A DNA stretch of 64,000 nt from Phycisphaera sp. GTDB lineage: Bacteria > Planctomycetota > Phycisphaerae > Phycisphaerales > UBA1924. The first letter of the stretch is position 1. Every line of letters begins with the position of its first letter. The DNA lies in contig CP098402.1 in NCBI GenBank assembly GCA_025916675.1, positions 3,281,205 to 3,345,204 of the forward strand, written 5' to 3'. Positions 16,096 through 26,503 of the stretch are shown piece by piece. The position numbers were made by a program, and so were the translations under genes. The notes below the pieces were generated by a model. It did not search any database and was not told the DNA's origin. It saw only the letters and a list, made by a program, of their open reading frames with translations.

Positions 16096-16142
16096 AGGCA
16101 CGGCCAGGGGCCGGGGGATGAGTCCGGACGCTGGCCGTGCCT
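16096..16142. terminator. Hairpin after der
   Basis: Perfect 12-bp arms (AGGCACGGCCAG at 16096-16107 and its complement at 16131-16142) follow the der stop by 11 bp. There is no clear T-run, so termination may be weak or Rho-assisted. It sits between convergent genes. Confidence 0.6.
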
Positions 16143-16285
16143 GGTGTGGCTTGTTTGCCCGATTTCCCTGTTGGGTGGCCTGAGTTGGCCCGGGCTTTGT
16201 CTTGCTCTGTCAACCTTCTATTCGTCGGGTGTTCGCCGCCGGTTTCATGGATTGGGGCGAATACCGATTCCGCGCGTTCTCGGGT

Positions 16286-17191
16286 CTAGCAGCCGGCGTC
16301 GAACTCGTTCTGGAAGGCCAGGAAGTCGAAGAGGGTTAGGATGCCGTCGCCATCGAGATCGGCCGCCAGATCGCCCGCGTCGAAGGCGTTCTGGAAGGCG
16401 AGGAAGTCGAAGAGGTCGAGCGTGCCATTGCCGTCGAAGTCGGCGATGCAGGGTGCCAGGCCCAGGCCCTGGGGGATGTCGGCGGTGACGGCCCGAAGGG
16501 TGGTCAGGCCGGAGACGATGTTGATCTCCCAGAGGCGGCGGCCATTCTCGGTCATGACCAGGTCGCCGTCGCGCTGGAAGGCGATGCTGCCCGGGGCACT
16601 GCCGACAATGGTGGTGCTCAGCGGGATGGTGGCGACCAGGGCGCCGGTGGAGGGGTTGATCTTGAGCAGCTCGGGGACGGAGCCCGGGCTGGCGCTGGTG
16701 ATGCCGTAGAAGAAGCCGTCGCGGGTGTTGTAGTCGAGGCCGAAGAGGCGCGGGAGCCTCGAGCCGCCGAGCAGGCGGACATTGCCGGTCGACGAACTGA
16801 CAGTGCCGAGGCGGCCGCCAAGGTCGGTGCCGTAGAGCACGCCGCCGGGGCCGATGGAGATGGATCCCCGCACGTCGCCGCCGATGTGGGTGGCCAGGCC
16901 GGTCGCGGGGTCGACGCGGCTGAGGCCCTCGTCGCCGGTGGGGGTGTTGTTGATGACGAAGATGAGGCCCGAGTCGGTGACGGCCATGCTGATGGGTGTG
17001 GTATAGCGGGCAGGATCGGGGTTGAGCGGGCCGATGGTGCGGATCGTCGCACCGGTGTCCGAATCGAAGATGTAGAGGCTGTCGACGCTGGCATCGACGG
17101 CGTACATGCGGTCGGCCCGGGCGGTGTTGGTCAGCATCGACACGCTGGTGGCGGCGACGGCGACGGCGGCGGCGAGGGTGAGGCGTTGCAT
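16286..17191 (-). CDS. Secreted propeller-like protein with paired FDFLAFQN C-terminal motifs
   Basis: A signal peptide (MQRLTLAAAVAVAATSVSML, cleaved near ANTARA-D) leads into repeated beta-strand segments of about 40 residues (YAVDASVDSLYIFDSDTG; LSRVDPATGLATHIGG) like an NHL/SMP propeller. The C-terminus has two copies of a Ca-binding-like DxDGxG motif followed by LFDFLAFQN, ending NEFDAGC. This dockerin-like pair is a frequent ending of secreted proteins in this lineage and may be a surface anchor or sorting tag. The AAGGAGAAA ribosome site supports the ATG at 17189-17191. It is probably co-transcribed with truA, 77 bp upstream. Confidence 0.8.
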   Translation of the reverse strand: MQRLTLAAAVAVAATSVSMLTNTARADRMYAVDASVDSLYIFDSDTGATIRTIGPLNPDPARYTTPISMAVTDSGLIFVINNTPTGDEGLSRVDPATGLATHIGGDVRGSISIGPGGVLYGTDLGGRLGTVSSSTGNVRLLGGSRLPRLFGLDYNTRDGFFYGITSASPGSVPELLKINPSTGALVATIPLSTTIVGSAPGSIAFQRDGDLVMTENGRRLWEINIVSGLTTLRAVTADIPQGLGLAPCIADFDGNGTLDLFDFLAFQNAFDAGDLAADLDGDGILTLFDFLAFQNEFDAGC

Positions 17192-17268
17192 CTGCGTTTC
17201 TCCTTGTGCTGCCGGGCGGGGTTTGCGACTGCCCGGCACTGTGGGAGAGCGGCAAGGAAATGCCCGAG

Positions 17269-18174
17269 TCACGCGGGATTTGTCGGAGAATCGCCGGAAT
17301 TGTCGCCTGGGTACCTGATCCACTCGAGGCACAGGCCTGTGGGGGCGGCGGTGGGGCCGGCCTGGCGTCGATCGGCGCTGGCAAGGATGGCAGGCACGGC
17401 GCTCTGGGCAATCCGGCCGCGCCCCACTTCGTGCAGCGTGCCGGCGATGATGCGGACCATGTTGTAGAGGAAGCCGCTGCCGGTGACGGTGATGCGGACG
17501 CGGTGCTCGGCGGTTCGCTCGACGGCGAGGTCGTAGATCGTGCGCACGGTACTCTGGCGGTCGTGGTTGAGCTGGGTGAAGGCGGCGAAGTCGTGCTCGC
17601 CCACCAGGTGCTGGGCGGCGGCGTGCATGGCGGCGGCGTCGAGGGTGTGGTGGGTGTGCGTGACGAAGGCGCGATCGAAGAGCGGGCGCTGGTGGTGGTC
17701 GTGGAAGGTGTAGGTGTAGGCCTTGCGCTGGGCGTCGCCGATGGGGTTGAAGGCGTCGTGCGTGGGCTGGGCGTGGGTGAGGAGTACGTCTTGCGGCAGG
17801 CGGCCGTTGACGGCGCGGACGAGGGCGTCGAGGCCGCGCTCGACGGGCCAGCCGCCGCCGTGGCGGGCGGGGTCGCTGCCGTCCGAGCAGGTGAACGCGG
17901 CGGTCTGGCCCCTCGCGTGGACGCCGGCGTCGGTGCGGCTGGCGCCGGTCAGGATGATCGGCTCGCGGACGACCTGGCGGACGGCCTGCTCGGCCACGGC
18001 CTGCACGGTGCGGAGGGCGACGCGGCCGGGCGGGGCGGGTAATGAGGGGTCGGCGTGGTGGATGGCCGAGCCGGTGGCGACGGGCTCGCCGGGGACCGGA
18101 GCGGGTGGTTCCTGCTTCTGCCAGCCGCAGAAGGCGGTGCCGTCGTAGCGAAGAGTGAGGCGGTAGGTGGGCAC
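17269..18174 (-). CDS. truA: tRNA pseudouridine synthase A
   Basis: TruA makes pseudouridine at positions 38-40 of tRNA anticodon arms. The catalytic Asp lies in TGASRTDAGVHARGQ. Other TruA blocks are RLTLRYDGTAFCGWQ at the N-terminus, RKAYTYTFH and GSGFLYNMVRIIAGTL. About 35 extra residues rich in Pro/Ala are inserted between GWQ and the TVQ helix, unusual for the family. The start is a GTG (18172-18174). At 301 residues the length is otherwise normal. Confidence 0.95.
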   Translation of the reverse strand: MPTYRLTLRYDGTAFCGWQKQEPPAPVPGEPVATGSAIHHADPSLPAPPGRVALRTVQAVAEQAVRQVVREPIILTGASRTDAGVHARGQTAAFTCSDGSDPARHGGGWPVERGLDALVRAVNGRLPQDVLLTHAQPTHDAFNPIGDAQRKAYTYTFHDHHQRPLFDRAFVTHTHHTLDAAAMHAAAQHLVGEHDFAAFTQLNHDRQSTVRTIYDLAVERTAEHRVRITVTGSGFLYNMVRIIAGTLHEVGRGRIAQSAVPAILASADRRQAGPTAAPTGLCLEWIRYPGDNSGDSPTNPA

Positions 18175-18327
18175 GGGGTGGAGGGTACGGCGGTGACGGG
18201 GTAAATCCGCGGTGCAAATGGCCAGAGGGGGCCGCAATAGGCCGTGTGGCCTCACGTTCCACCGTGGGGGCCGGCCTCTGTGGGTCGACCGCGCCATCGG
18301 AGCGACTCGAAGAAAAGGAGCTTGAAG

Positions 18328-18789
18328 ATGACCAGGAGTATCTCGATCATGGCGGCCGTGGTGGCCGTCCTTGTGTCGGCCGCCAGCACGTTCGGTCAGA
18401 GGAACCCGCCCGACCCCACGGACGTGGCCGCACGGTGCGTGGCGAGCATGGAGCAGGTGGCCGACCGCACGGTTGGAGCCATCGCGAGCACGACGGACGC
18501 CACGATTGATCGGATCGCCCGGCTCGACGCGGCGGGGGCGACCGACCGGGAGATCATCCGGGCCGGGCAGGCCGGGGCCGATCGCGTGCAGTTGATCGGC
18601 CGCTTCGGCGCGTCTCGCGTCGAGCGCATCGAGCGCCACTGCGTTCGGTTGCTGGTCCGCCTGAGTGCCGAGCGTGACCTGGTCATGCGTGTCCGCGGTG
18701 CTGGCGAGGGCTTCCGCACGGGCATCGGCGACGCCGTCCAGCGTGGCAGCATGGCGATCCGCCAGGCGGTGGCCGACGCGATCGGCTGA
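18328..18789 (+). CDS. Secreted helical hypothetical protein (153 aa)
   Basis: AAAGGAG precedes the ATG at 18328-18330. A signal peptide (MTRSISIMAAVVAVLVSAAS, cleaved near TFG-Q) is followed by an almost entirely helical, Arg/Ala-rich mature part with repeated 11-residue-like periodicity (VAARCVASMEQVADRTVGAI, IASTTDATIDRIARLDAAG). One Cys lies in each half, so a disulfide is possible. No family is recognised; coiled-coil envelope proteins look like this. A strong terminator follows. Confidence 0.7.
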   Translation: MTRSISIMAAVVAVLVSAASTFGQRNPPDPTDVAARCVASMEQVADRTVGAIASTTDATIDRIARLDAAGATDREIIRAGQAGADRVQLIGRFGASRVERIERHCVRLLVRLSAERDLVMRVRGAGEGFRTGIGDAVQRGSMAIRQAVADAIG

Positions 18790-18823
18790 TTCTTACCTCG
18801 GAGCCTCGAACACCGAGGGAGGG

Positions 18824-18857
18824 CACCCCGCGCCTGGGGAGGGCGGGGTGTTTTTTT
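18824..18857 (+). terminator. Intrinsic terminator
   Basis: Arms CACCCCGC (18824-18831) and GCGGGGTG (18843-18850) are followed by seven T residues, the clearest Rho-independent terminator in the window. It ends the small secreted helical protein gene. Confidence 0.92.
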
Positions 18858-18944
18858 ATTGGACGGTTGAAGCGTAACGGGGTTGGCACCATTGGGTTTA
18901 GCCTGTATGTTTCATGTGGCGGGTAGCCCCATCAGGAGAGAGAC

Positions 18945-19835
18945 ATGATCAGGTTGAGCGGTGTTGTTGTTGCGTGTGTGGTGGCCGGTGCGTTGGGGCA
19001 GGATGGGACGATCATCGGAGGGAACCTGAACCCAAACCAGCTCGTGGAGATGAGCCGGACGAGCGGGAGCACGACGGCGCGGGCGCCCGTGGGCGTGCAG
19101 CCGCAGGGGCTGGCGTACGACGCGGGGCGGAACACGCTGTATGCTGTGGATGCTGGGTTCAACTCGGTGTACACGATCAACCCCGACACCGGCGCGACGG
19201 TGTTGCTGGCGGCGGTCACGGGCGCGAGCAACGCTAACGGGCTGGCCTATGACCCCGGGCGTGACGTGATCTACGTGAGCGACAACAACAACAATCGGCT
19301 GTATACCGTCGACCCGGTGACGGGCGCGTCGAGCATTGTCGGCGTGCTGACCGGTGCCAACGGCGTGGAGGGATTGGCGTACGACTGCGACAGCAACACG
19401 CTGTATGGCATCTCGGACCTTACCAGCCGGGTGATCGTCATCGACCCCGACACGGCAGGCGTGACGGAACTGCCGCTGGTGCTGCCGAGCGGCAACCTGC
19501 GCGGGCTGGCGTACGACCGGAGCGAGAACGCGCTGTACATCAGCATCTCGGTGAGCGGTAACTTCTTTCGCGTTGATCTCGATCCGTTGACGCTGACCGA
19601 CCTGGGGCTCATCAACCCGTCGCGGGCTGTGCAGGGGTTGGCGGTGATCGAGACCTCGTGCGACACGTGCGCGGCCGACATCGACGGCGATGGTGAGCTG
19701 ACGCTGTTCGACTTCCTGGCCTTCCAGAACCTGTTCAGTGCGGGCGATCTGGCGGCGGATTTTGATGGGGATGGCGAGCTAACGTTGTTTGATTTTCTGG
19801 CGTTTCAGAATGCGTTTGCGGCGGGGTGTGGGTGA
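18945..19835 (+). CDS. Secreted propeller-like protein with paired FDFLAFQN motifs
   Basis: A short signal peptide (MIRLSGVVVACVVAGALG) precedes five or so repeats of about 42 residues with the pattern GLAYDxxRNxLYxxD.. (for example GLAYDAGRNTLYAVD, GLAYDPGRDVIYVSD), a beta-propeller-like repeat. A CDTCAAD linker leads to two DGDGELTLFDFLAFQN motifs, like those of the protein at 16,286. It has the same overall plan as that protein but only moderate similarity. The function of the propeller is unknown. Confidence 0.82.
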   Translation: MIRLSGVVVACVVAGALGQDGTIIGGNLNPNQLVEMSRTSGSTTARAPVGVQPQGLAYDAGRNTLYAVDAGFNSVYTINPDTGATVLLAAVTGASNANGLAYDPGRDVIYVSDNNNNRLYTVDPVTGASSIVGVLTGANGVEGLAYDCDSNTLYGISDLTSRVIVIDPDTAGVTELPLVLPSGNLRGLAYDRSENALYISISVSGNFFRVDLDPLTLTDLGLINPSRAVQGLAVIETSCDTCAADIDGDGELTLFDFLAFQNLFSAGDLAADFDGDGELTLFDFLAFQNAFAAGCG

Positions 19836-19915
19836 TGTACGCGACCTCTTCGCCCACAGCGCGTGGCACGAGCGGTTAGCCGTGCAGAAGCGGGTGGTGG
19901 TTCTCTCGCGTTACT

Positions 19916-20953
19916 CTACCACGACCCTTGAGAATAGGCTTTGAGAACTTCGGCCTTTGTCGGGAAATCTGATTCTATTGTTCCAAATTCATCTGAGAAT
20001 CGACTTCGGAATGTGTTGGGTCTGCGCCAGCAATCAGTCCAGGCGCCATGATCTACAGGAGCGCGGAACAAACACCCCGTGCCATCAGGTTTGACATCTT
20101 TGTAAACTGCCAGTCTTAATGCTGACATAATATTTTGAATGGACATTGAAACGAGTTGGAGACGTTGAATTAACGCTCTCGGATCCCAAACAACAGAATC
20201 GTGGCGAACACGCTTGCAATGCTTAGGGCGACCATTAAATAGCTCAGTAGTGAGATAGGTTGTTCCATATTTGCCGCCGCTGATATGAGACGTGGCACTC
20301 TCATCTATGACCCCAAATGTTCTTTCGGGTGTTATTCTAAGAGTAAACCCTCCCGGTCGTACACGTACGCCGTGCTTAATACTGTTGTATTCGCGTTGTT
20401 GATGTTCGTCCATGAAGTCTGAGGAAACTCGTTGCCAAAAACTTGCAAATCCATCTGAAATTCTCGTTCGCTTGTCAGCATCCCATGCTTGACAATGGCT
20501 GTGAACCAGATTCGAGAGTTCGTTCCAGGTGAGTCTAGATTTGCCATCAGTTAACTGATTCTGTTTAGTAGTGAGTTTGAAGTACGCGGGGGTTGAATTT
20601 CTGACACAACTAACTACATGGCGCAGATCGCGAAGTGTATACTCGTTCAGCCAGAGGCCAACGCCGTGTGGGGCCTGTGTTGCTGCTCCAATAATCGCCA
20701 TAAGTGATTCAATGGCATGCCCATATGTGCTGCGGATAGCCGTAGCACATTTGGATCTTTGGCCTTGATCTTCAGTATGTTCAAATTCGTCACAGAACAA
20801 AGCTGCAACAGAACTGAAATAGTCTACTTCGAAGGCGCGAAGGTAATTGAGATTGTCGTAGTCAGTGTTTGTTCCAAGTAGTACGAGTGGACGTTCGCCG
20901 ACAACTATCGGAAGTCGCCAAGGGTTGTTGGACTCACTCAAGTCTTTGCTCAT
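19916..20953 (-). CDS. AT-rich hypothetical protein, likely acquired (345 aa)
   Basis: No family is recognised with confidence. The sequence is soluble and mixed alpha/beta, with several His, Asn and Arg clusters. The segment EYNSIKHGVRVRPGG resembles NxxKHG motifs in HEPN-like helical proteins, but the match is short. Codon use is clearly AT-richer than in all neighbours. Its ATG overlaps the TGA of phhA by 4 bp, so it is read as a coupled downstream gene although it looks foreign. The start is unambiguous. Confidence 0.7.
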   Translation of the reverse strand: MSKDLSESNNPWRLPIVVGERPLVLLGTNTDYDNLNYLRAFEVDYFSSVAALFCDEFEHTEDQGQRSKCATAIRSTYGHAIESLMAIIGAATQAPHGVGLWLNEYTLRDLRHVVSCVRNSTPAYFKLTTKQNQLTDGKSRLTWNELSNLVHSHCQAWDADKRTRISDGFASFWQRVSSDFMDEHQQREYNSIKHGVRVRPGGFTLRITPERTFGVIDESATSHISGGKYGTTYLTTELFNGRPKHCKRVRHDSVVWDPRALIQRLQLVSMSIQNIMSALRLAVYKDVKPDGTGCLFRAPVDHGAWTDCWRRPNTFRSRFSDEFGTIESDFPTKAEVLKAYSQGSW

Positions 20954-21798
20954 GCCGCACTCGTCTTCCTCGCATTCATCACCCGCTCCGCGTACTTGTT
21001 CATCGCGTCACGAAGCTGCTCGAAGCTCTCGAGCACGTACAGGATCGGCTGGTAGTGGTCGATCTCGAAGGGGGTGTCGCAGACGCGGTCCATGTCGAAG
21101 GGGCGGCGGTCGACGTGGGGGCTGCGCAGGGCGTGCTCGCTCTCGCCCAGGCTGCTGATCAGGCCGCTGCCGTAGAGCTTGGTCTGGCCCGCTTCCTTGA
21201 TGAGGCCGAACTCGACGGTGAACCAGAAGAGGCGGCCCAGGCGCTCGATGTGGTAGGGGTCCTCGCAGTGCAGGGCGGCCTGGCCGTAGGTGCGCAGGAA
21301 CTCGGCAAAGACCTTGTCGGCGTGCAGGGGCACGTGGCCGAAGATGTCGTGGAAGATGTCCGGCTCGGGCAGGTAGTGCAGCAGGTGGCGCGGGCGGATG
21401 GTGATGGTGGTGGGGAACTCGCCGCCCGCCAGGCAGGCGAAGAAGGCCTTGGCCGGCAGGTACCCCGGCACGGGTCGGCTCTGCCAGCCGGTGCGCTGGG
21501 CCAGATTGGCGTTGATGGCGGCGACCTCGGGCACGGCGTCGCTGGGCAGGCCGATGGCGCGCATGCCGTCGAGGAAGACGGTGGAGGCCTGCTGGTCGAG
21601 GGTCTTCATGCGTTCGCTGTAGAGGAGTCGCCAGACCTCGTGGTTTTCCTGGGTATAGCCCGCCATGTTCTGGGTGATGAAGAATTTCGAGGTATCGATG
21701 TCGGCCGAGGCCTGGAATGGGGCCTTGTCGGCGGCGGCCTGGGCGTTTCGCGCCTCGGTGCTGTCGATGACCGTGCTGCTCTCGAGATTGGCTTGCAT
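20950..21798 (-). CDS. phhA: Phenylalanine 4-monooxygenase
   Basis: This iron- and pterin-dependent enzyme converts phenylalanine to tyrosine. The core motif FHDIFGHVPLHAD contributes two iron-ligand His residues, and FWFTVEFGL the Glu ligand. PTTITIRPRHLLHYLPEPD lies before the metal site, as in bacterial PhhA. At 282 residues it matches the catalytic domain alone, without a regulatory ACT domain. The chosen ATG (21796-21798) is followed by about 35 polar residues. About 300 bases upstream contain no gene. Confidence 0.95.
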   Translation of the reverse strand: MQANLESSTVIDSTEARNAQAAADKAPFQASADIDTSKFFITQNMAGYTQENHEVWRLLYSERMKTLDQQASTVFLDGMRAIGLPSDAVPEVAAINANLAQRTGWQSRPVPGYLPAKAFFACLAGGEFPTTITIRPRHLLHYLPEPDIFHDIFGHVPLHADKVFAEFLRTYGQAALHCEDPYHIERLGRLFWFTVEFGLIKEAGQTKLYGSGLISSLGESEHALRSPHVDRRPFDMDRVCDTPFEIDHYQPILYVLESFEQLRDAMNKYAERVMNARKTSAA

Positions 21799-22095
21799 GG
21801 GTTCTGGACCTCCGGCTGTATCTGGGTGCCAGAAGATGATACACGGGGTGTGTCGGGGGCTTGCATTGTCCGATAAGTATGGATGCCGGTATGACCCTTC
21901 GGGGGTTTGGGTTCGTTGTGCGGGCTGTCGGTAGGTAGGATTGGGGCCAGCCGATGGATGTTGGTGCTGGTTTGGCGGGAGCCGCCGGTGCGGCGCATCG
22001 CTGGGTGGTGGTGGGGCGGCCCGCCCGACGAGGCCCCGAATGGGGAGGGCCCCGGGCGATGGGCTTGATGTTGATGACTTGAAGGAGGCATGAGG

Positions 22096-23529
22096 ATGCT
22101 CGGTCGAAGAGGTCAGTTTGTCCCGGCTGGTGGCTGGGTTTTGGGTACGGCCGGCGTCGTGTCGGCGATGGTGTGCATGGTCTCGCCGGCGTACGCCCAG
22201 GAGGGCGAGATCGCGCGGACCCGGCTGGAGGAGTGCCGCGAGGCGATCAAGGAGCTGAAGACGCTGCAGTACGTCGGCTCGGTCGACGCCGAGGGCGGCC
22301 TGTTCGGCACCATCGAGAAGCTCGACAGCAAGGTGTGGATGGAGCGCGTGGGCGAGGGTGAGGCTTCCGAGTGGAACCACCGCCGCCAGGGCGAGGTCGT
22401 GGTGCGCGACCCGACGTCGGAAGGCAACATGACGGTTGAGTTCAACGTGATCCGCAAGGGTCCGAACATCACCTACACCGCGCACGACCTGCGCACGGTG
22501 TACGAGCGGTACCACCGGGCGGCGCGGCACAAGAGCGTGACCGTCGCGCAGACGGGGTGGATCGCCGAGTTTGCCGACGACACCCCCTTCGAGCGCGAGC
22601 TGACACTGCCCGAGGTGAAGCTGAGCCTCGAGATTGGTGGCGATAAGGTGGGCGACGACGTGTGCGACGTGGTTCAGGTTGCCTTCGGCGACCAGCGCCA
22701 GGTGGTCCGCTGGTCGATCAGCCAGGACACCGACCTGCCCCGTCGCAAGGAGACGCGTCTGGCCGACAATCGGCAGACGTTCACGATCACGAACATCGCG
22801 GTGAACAAGGACCTGCCCGAGGACATCTTCAGCCCCGAGCGGCCCGAGGGGTACGCGTTCAACACGACCGTGCGCACGGGTCGTGATCGTCCCGCCGCGC
22901 AGAATCCTCGCGCACCGGTGTATCCGTCGGCCAAGCCGTTCGAGGTGACCATCGCCGAGGGCCCGGGCAAGGGCGAGACGGTGAGCCTGGAGAGCCTGCA
23001 AGGCAACGTGGTGGTGCTGGACTTCTGGACCGGTTGGTCCGGGACGTCGAAGGACTCGCGTGGTGACATCCAGGCGATCGCCGCCCAGTTCGAGGATGAG
23101 CCCGTGGAGGTGCTGAGCATGACCTGGCGCGAGCGCAATCGCGTGCAGGCTGGCATCGACGCGTGGAAGGCCAGCAACGCGACTTACCCGCTGGCGACCG
23201 GTGCCGACGCGGTCGCGATCGAGTACGCGGTGAGCAGCTTCCCGACGGTGTTCGTCGTGACCAAGGACGGCAAGCTGGTGTTCTCGCTGACCGAGTACAA
23301 CGAGGACACGTTCCGCACGAGCATCACCGAGGCCGTGCAGAAGGCGCTCGACGGCGGCTTCGATGCCCCTGCCACGATGCAGGGTAGCGAGGGTGGCAAC
23401 CAGACCACGACCGAGGCCGGCGGTAACCAGACCGGTGGCAACGGCAACCAGGGTGGAAACGGCAACCAGGGCGGCAACGGTAACAAGCCCGCTGGCAACC
23501 AGGGTGGCAACGGCAACCAGCCGAAGTAA
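22096..23529 (+). CDS. Secreted protein with cysteine-less thioredoxin-fold domain and N/G-rich tail
   Basis: ATG at 22096 is spaced seven bases from GGAGG; the ATG at 22090 is too close. A signal peptide ends near YAQ. Residues about 30-250 form an unassigned domain resembling outer-membrane lipoprotein-sorting-like sheets (TRLADNRQTFTITNIAVNK). Residues about 280-425 match the TlpA/AhpC family (NVVVLDFWTGWSGTSKDSRG, AVSSFPTVFVVTKDG), but the WCxxC active site reads WSGTS, so disulfide exchange is not possible. The last 55 residues are repeats of GGNGNQ type. A terminator follows. Confidence 0.75.
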   Translation: MLGRRGQFVPAGGWVLGTAGVVSAMVCMVSPAYAQEGEIARTRLEECREAIKELKTLQYVGSVDAEGGLFGTIEKLDSKVWMERVGEGEASEWNHRRQGEVVVRDPTSEGNMTVEFNVIRKGPNITYTAHDLRTVYERYHRAARHKSVTVAQTGWIAEFADDTPFERELTLPEVKLSLEIGGDKVGDDVCDVVQVAFGDQRQVVRWSISQDTDLPRRKETRLADNRQTFTITNIAVNKDLPEDIFSPERPEGYAFNTTVRTGRDRPAAQNPRAPVYPSAKPFEVTIAEGPGKGETVSLESLQGNVVVLDFWTGWSGTSKDSRGDIQAIAAQFEDEPVEVLSMTWRERNRVQAGIDAWKASNATYPLATGADAVAIEYAVSSFPTVFVVTKDGKLVFSLTEYNEDTFRTSITEAVQKALDGGFDAPATMQGSEGGNQTTTEAGGNQTGGNGNQGGNGNQGGNGNKPAGNQGGNGNQPK

Positions 23530-23551
23530 TCACCGCTGATTCTGATCGATC

Positions 23552-23590
23552 AAGAACGCCCGCGGCCATCGAGGTCGCGGGCGTTCTTTG
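23552..23590. terminator. Terminator after the thioredoxin-fold gene
   Basis: Perfect 13-bp arms (23552-23564 and 23576-23588, beginning AAGAACGCCCG) surround an 11-base loop and end in TTCTTTG. It can serve both the rightward gene and the leftward ppdK gene that converge here. Confidence 0.85.
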
Positions 23591-23607
23591 TTGTGCTGGT
23601 TGCCGGC

Positions 23608-26358
<2,751 letters not shown>

Positions 26359-26503
26359 CGGCGGCGCGTCCTCTACTCGGCTTTTGGTTGGATACTCGCC
26401 AGTCCCCATCGCACGATGCGGGCCTGCCTAGCGTGAAGGTTCGCCGCTGGTCAGCCGGGCGGCAGGTTTTCGATCGCTTGGAAGTGAATCTTAGAGGACG
26501 TAT

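Noticed and set aside
16245-17411. Long leftward frame rich in His and Arg
   Set aside because: Shadow of the secreted propeller gene; high-GC genomes give such Arg/His/Pro-rich frames.
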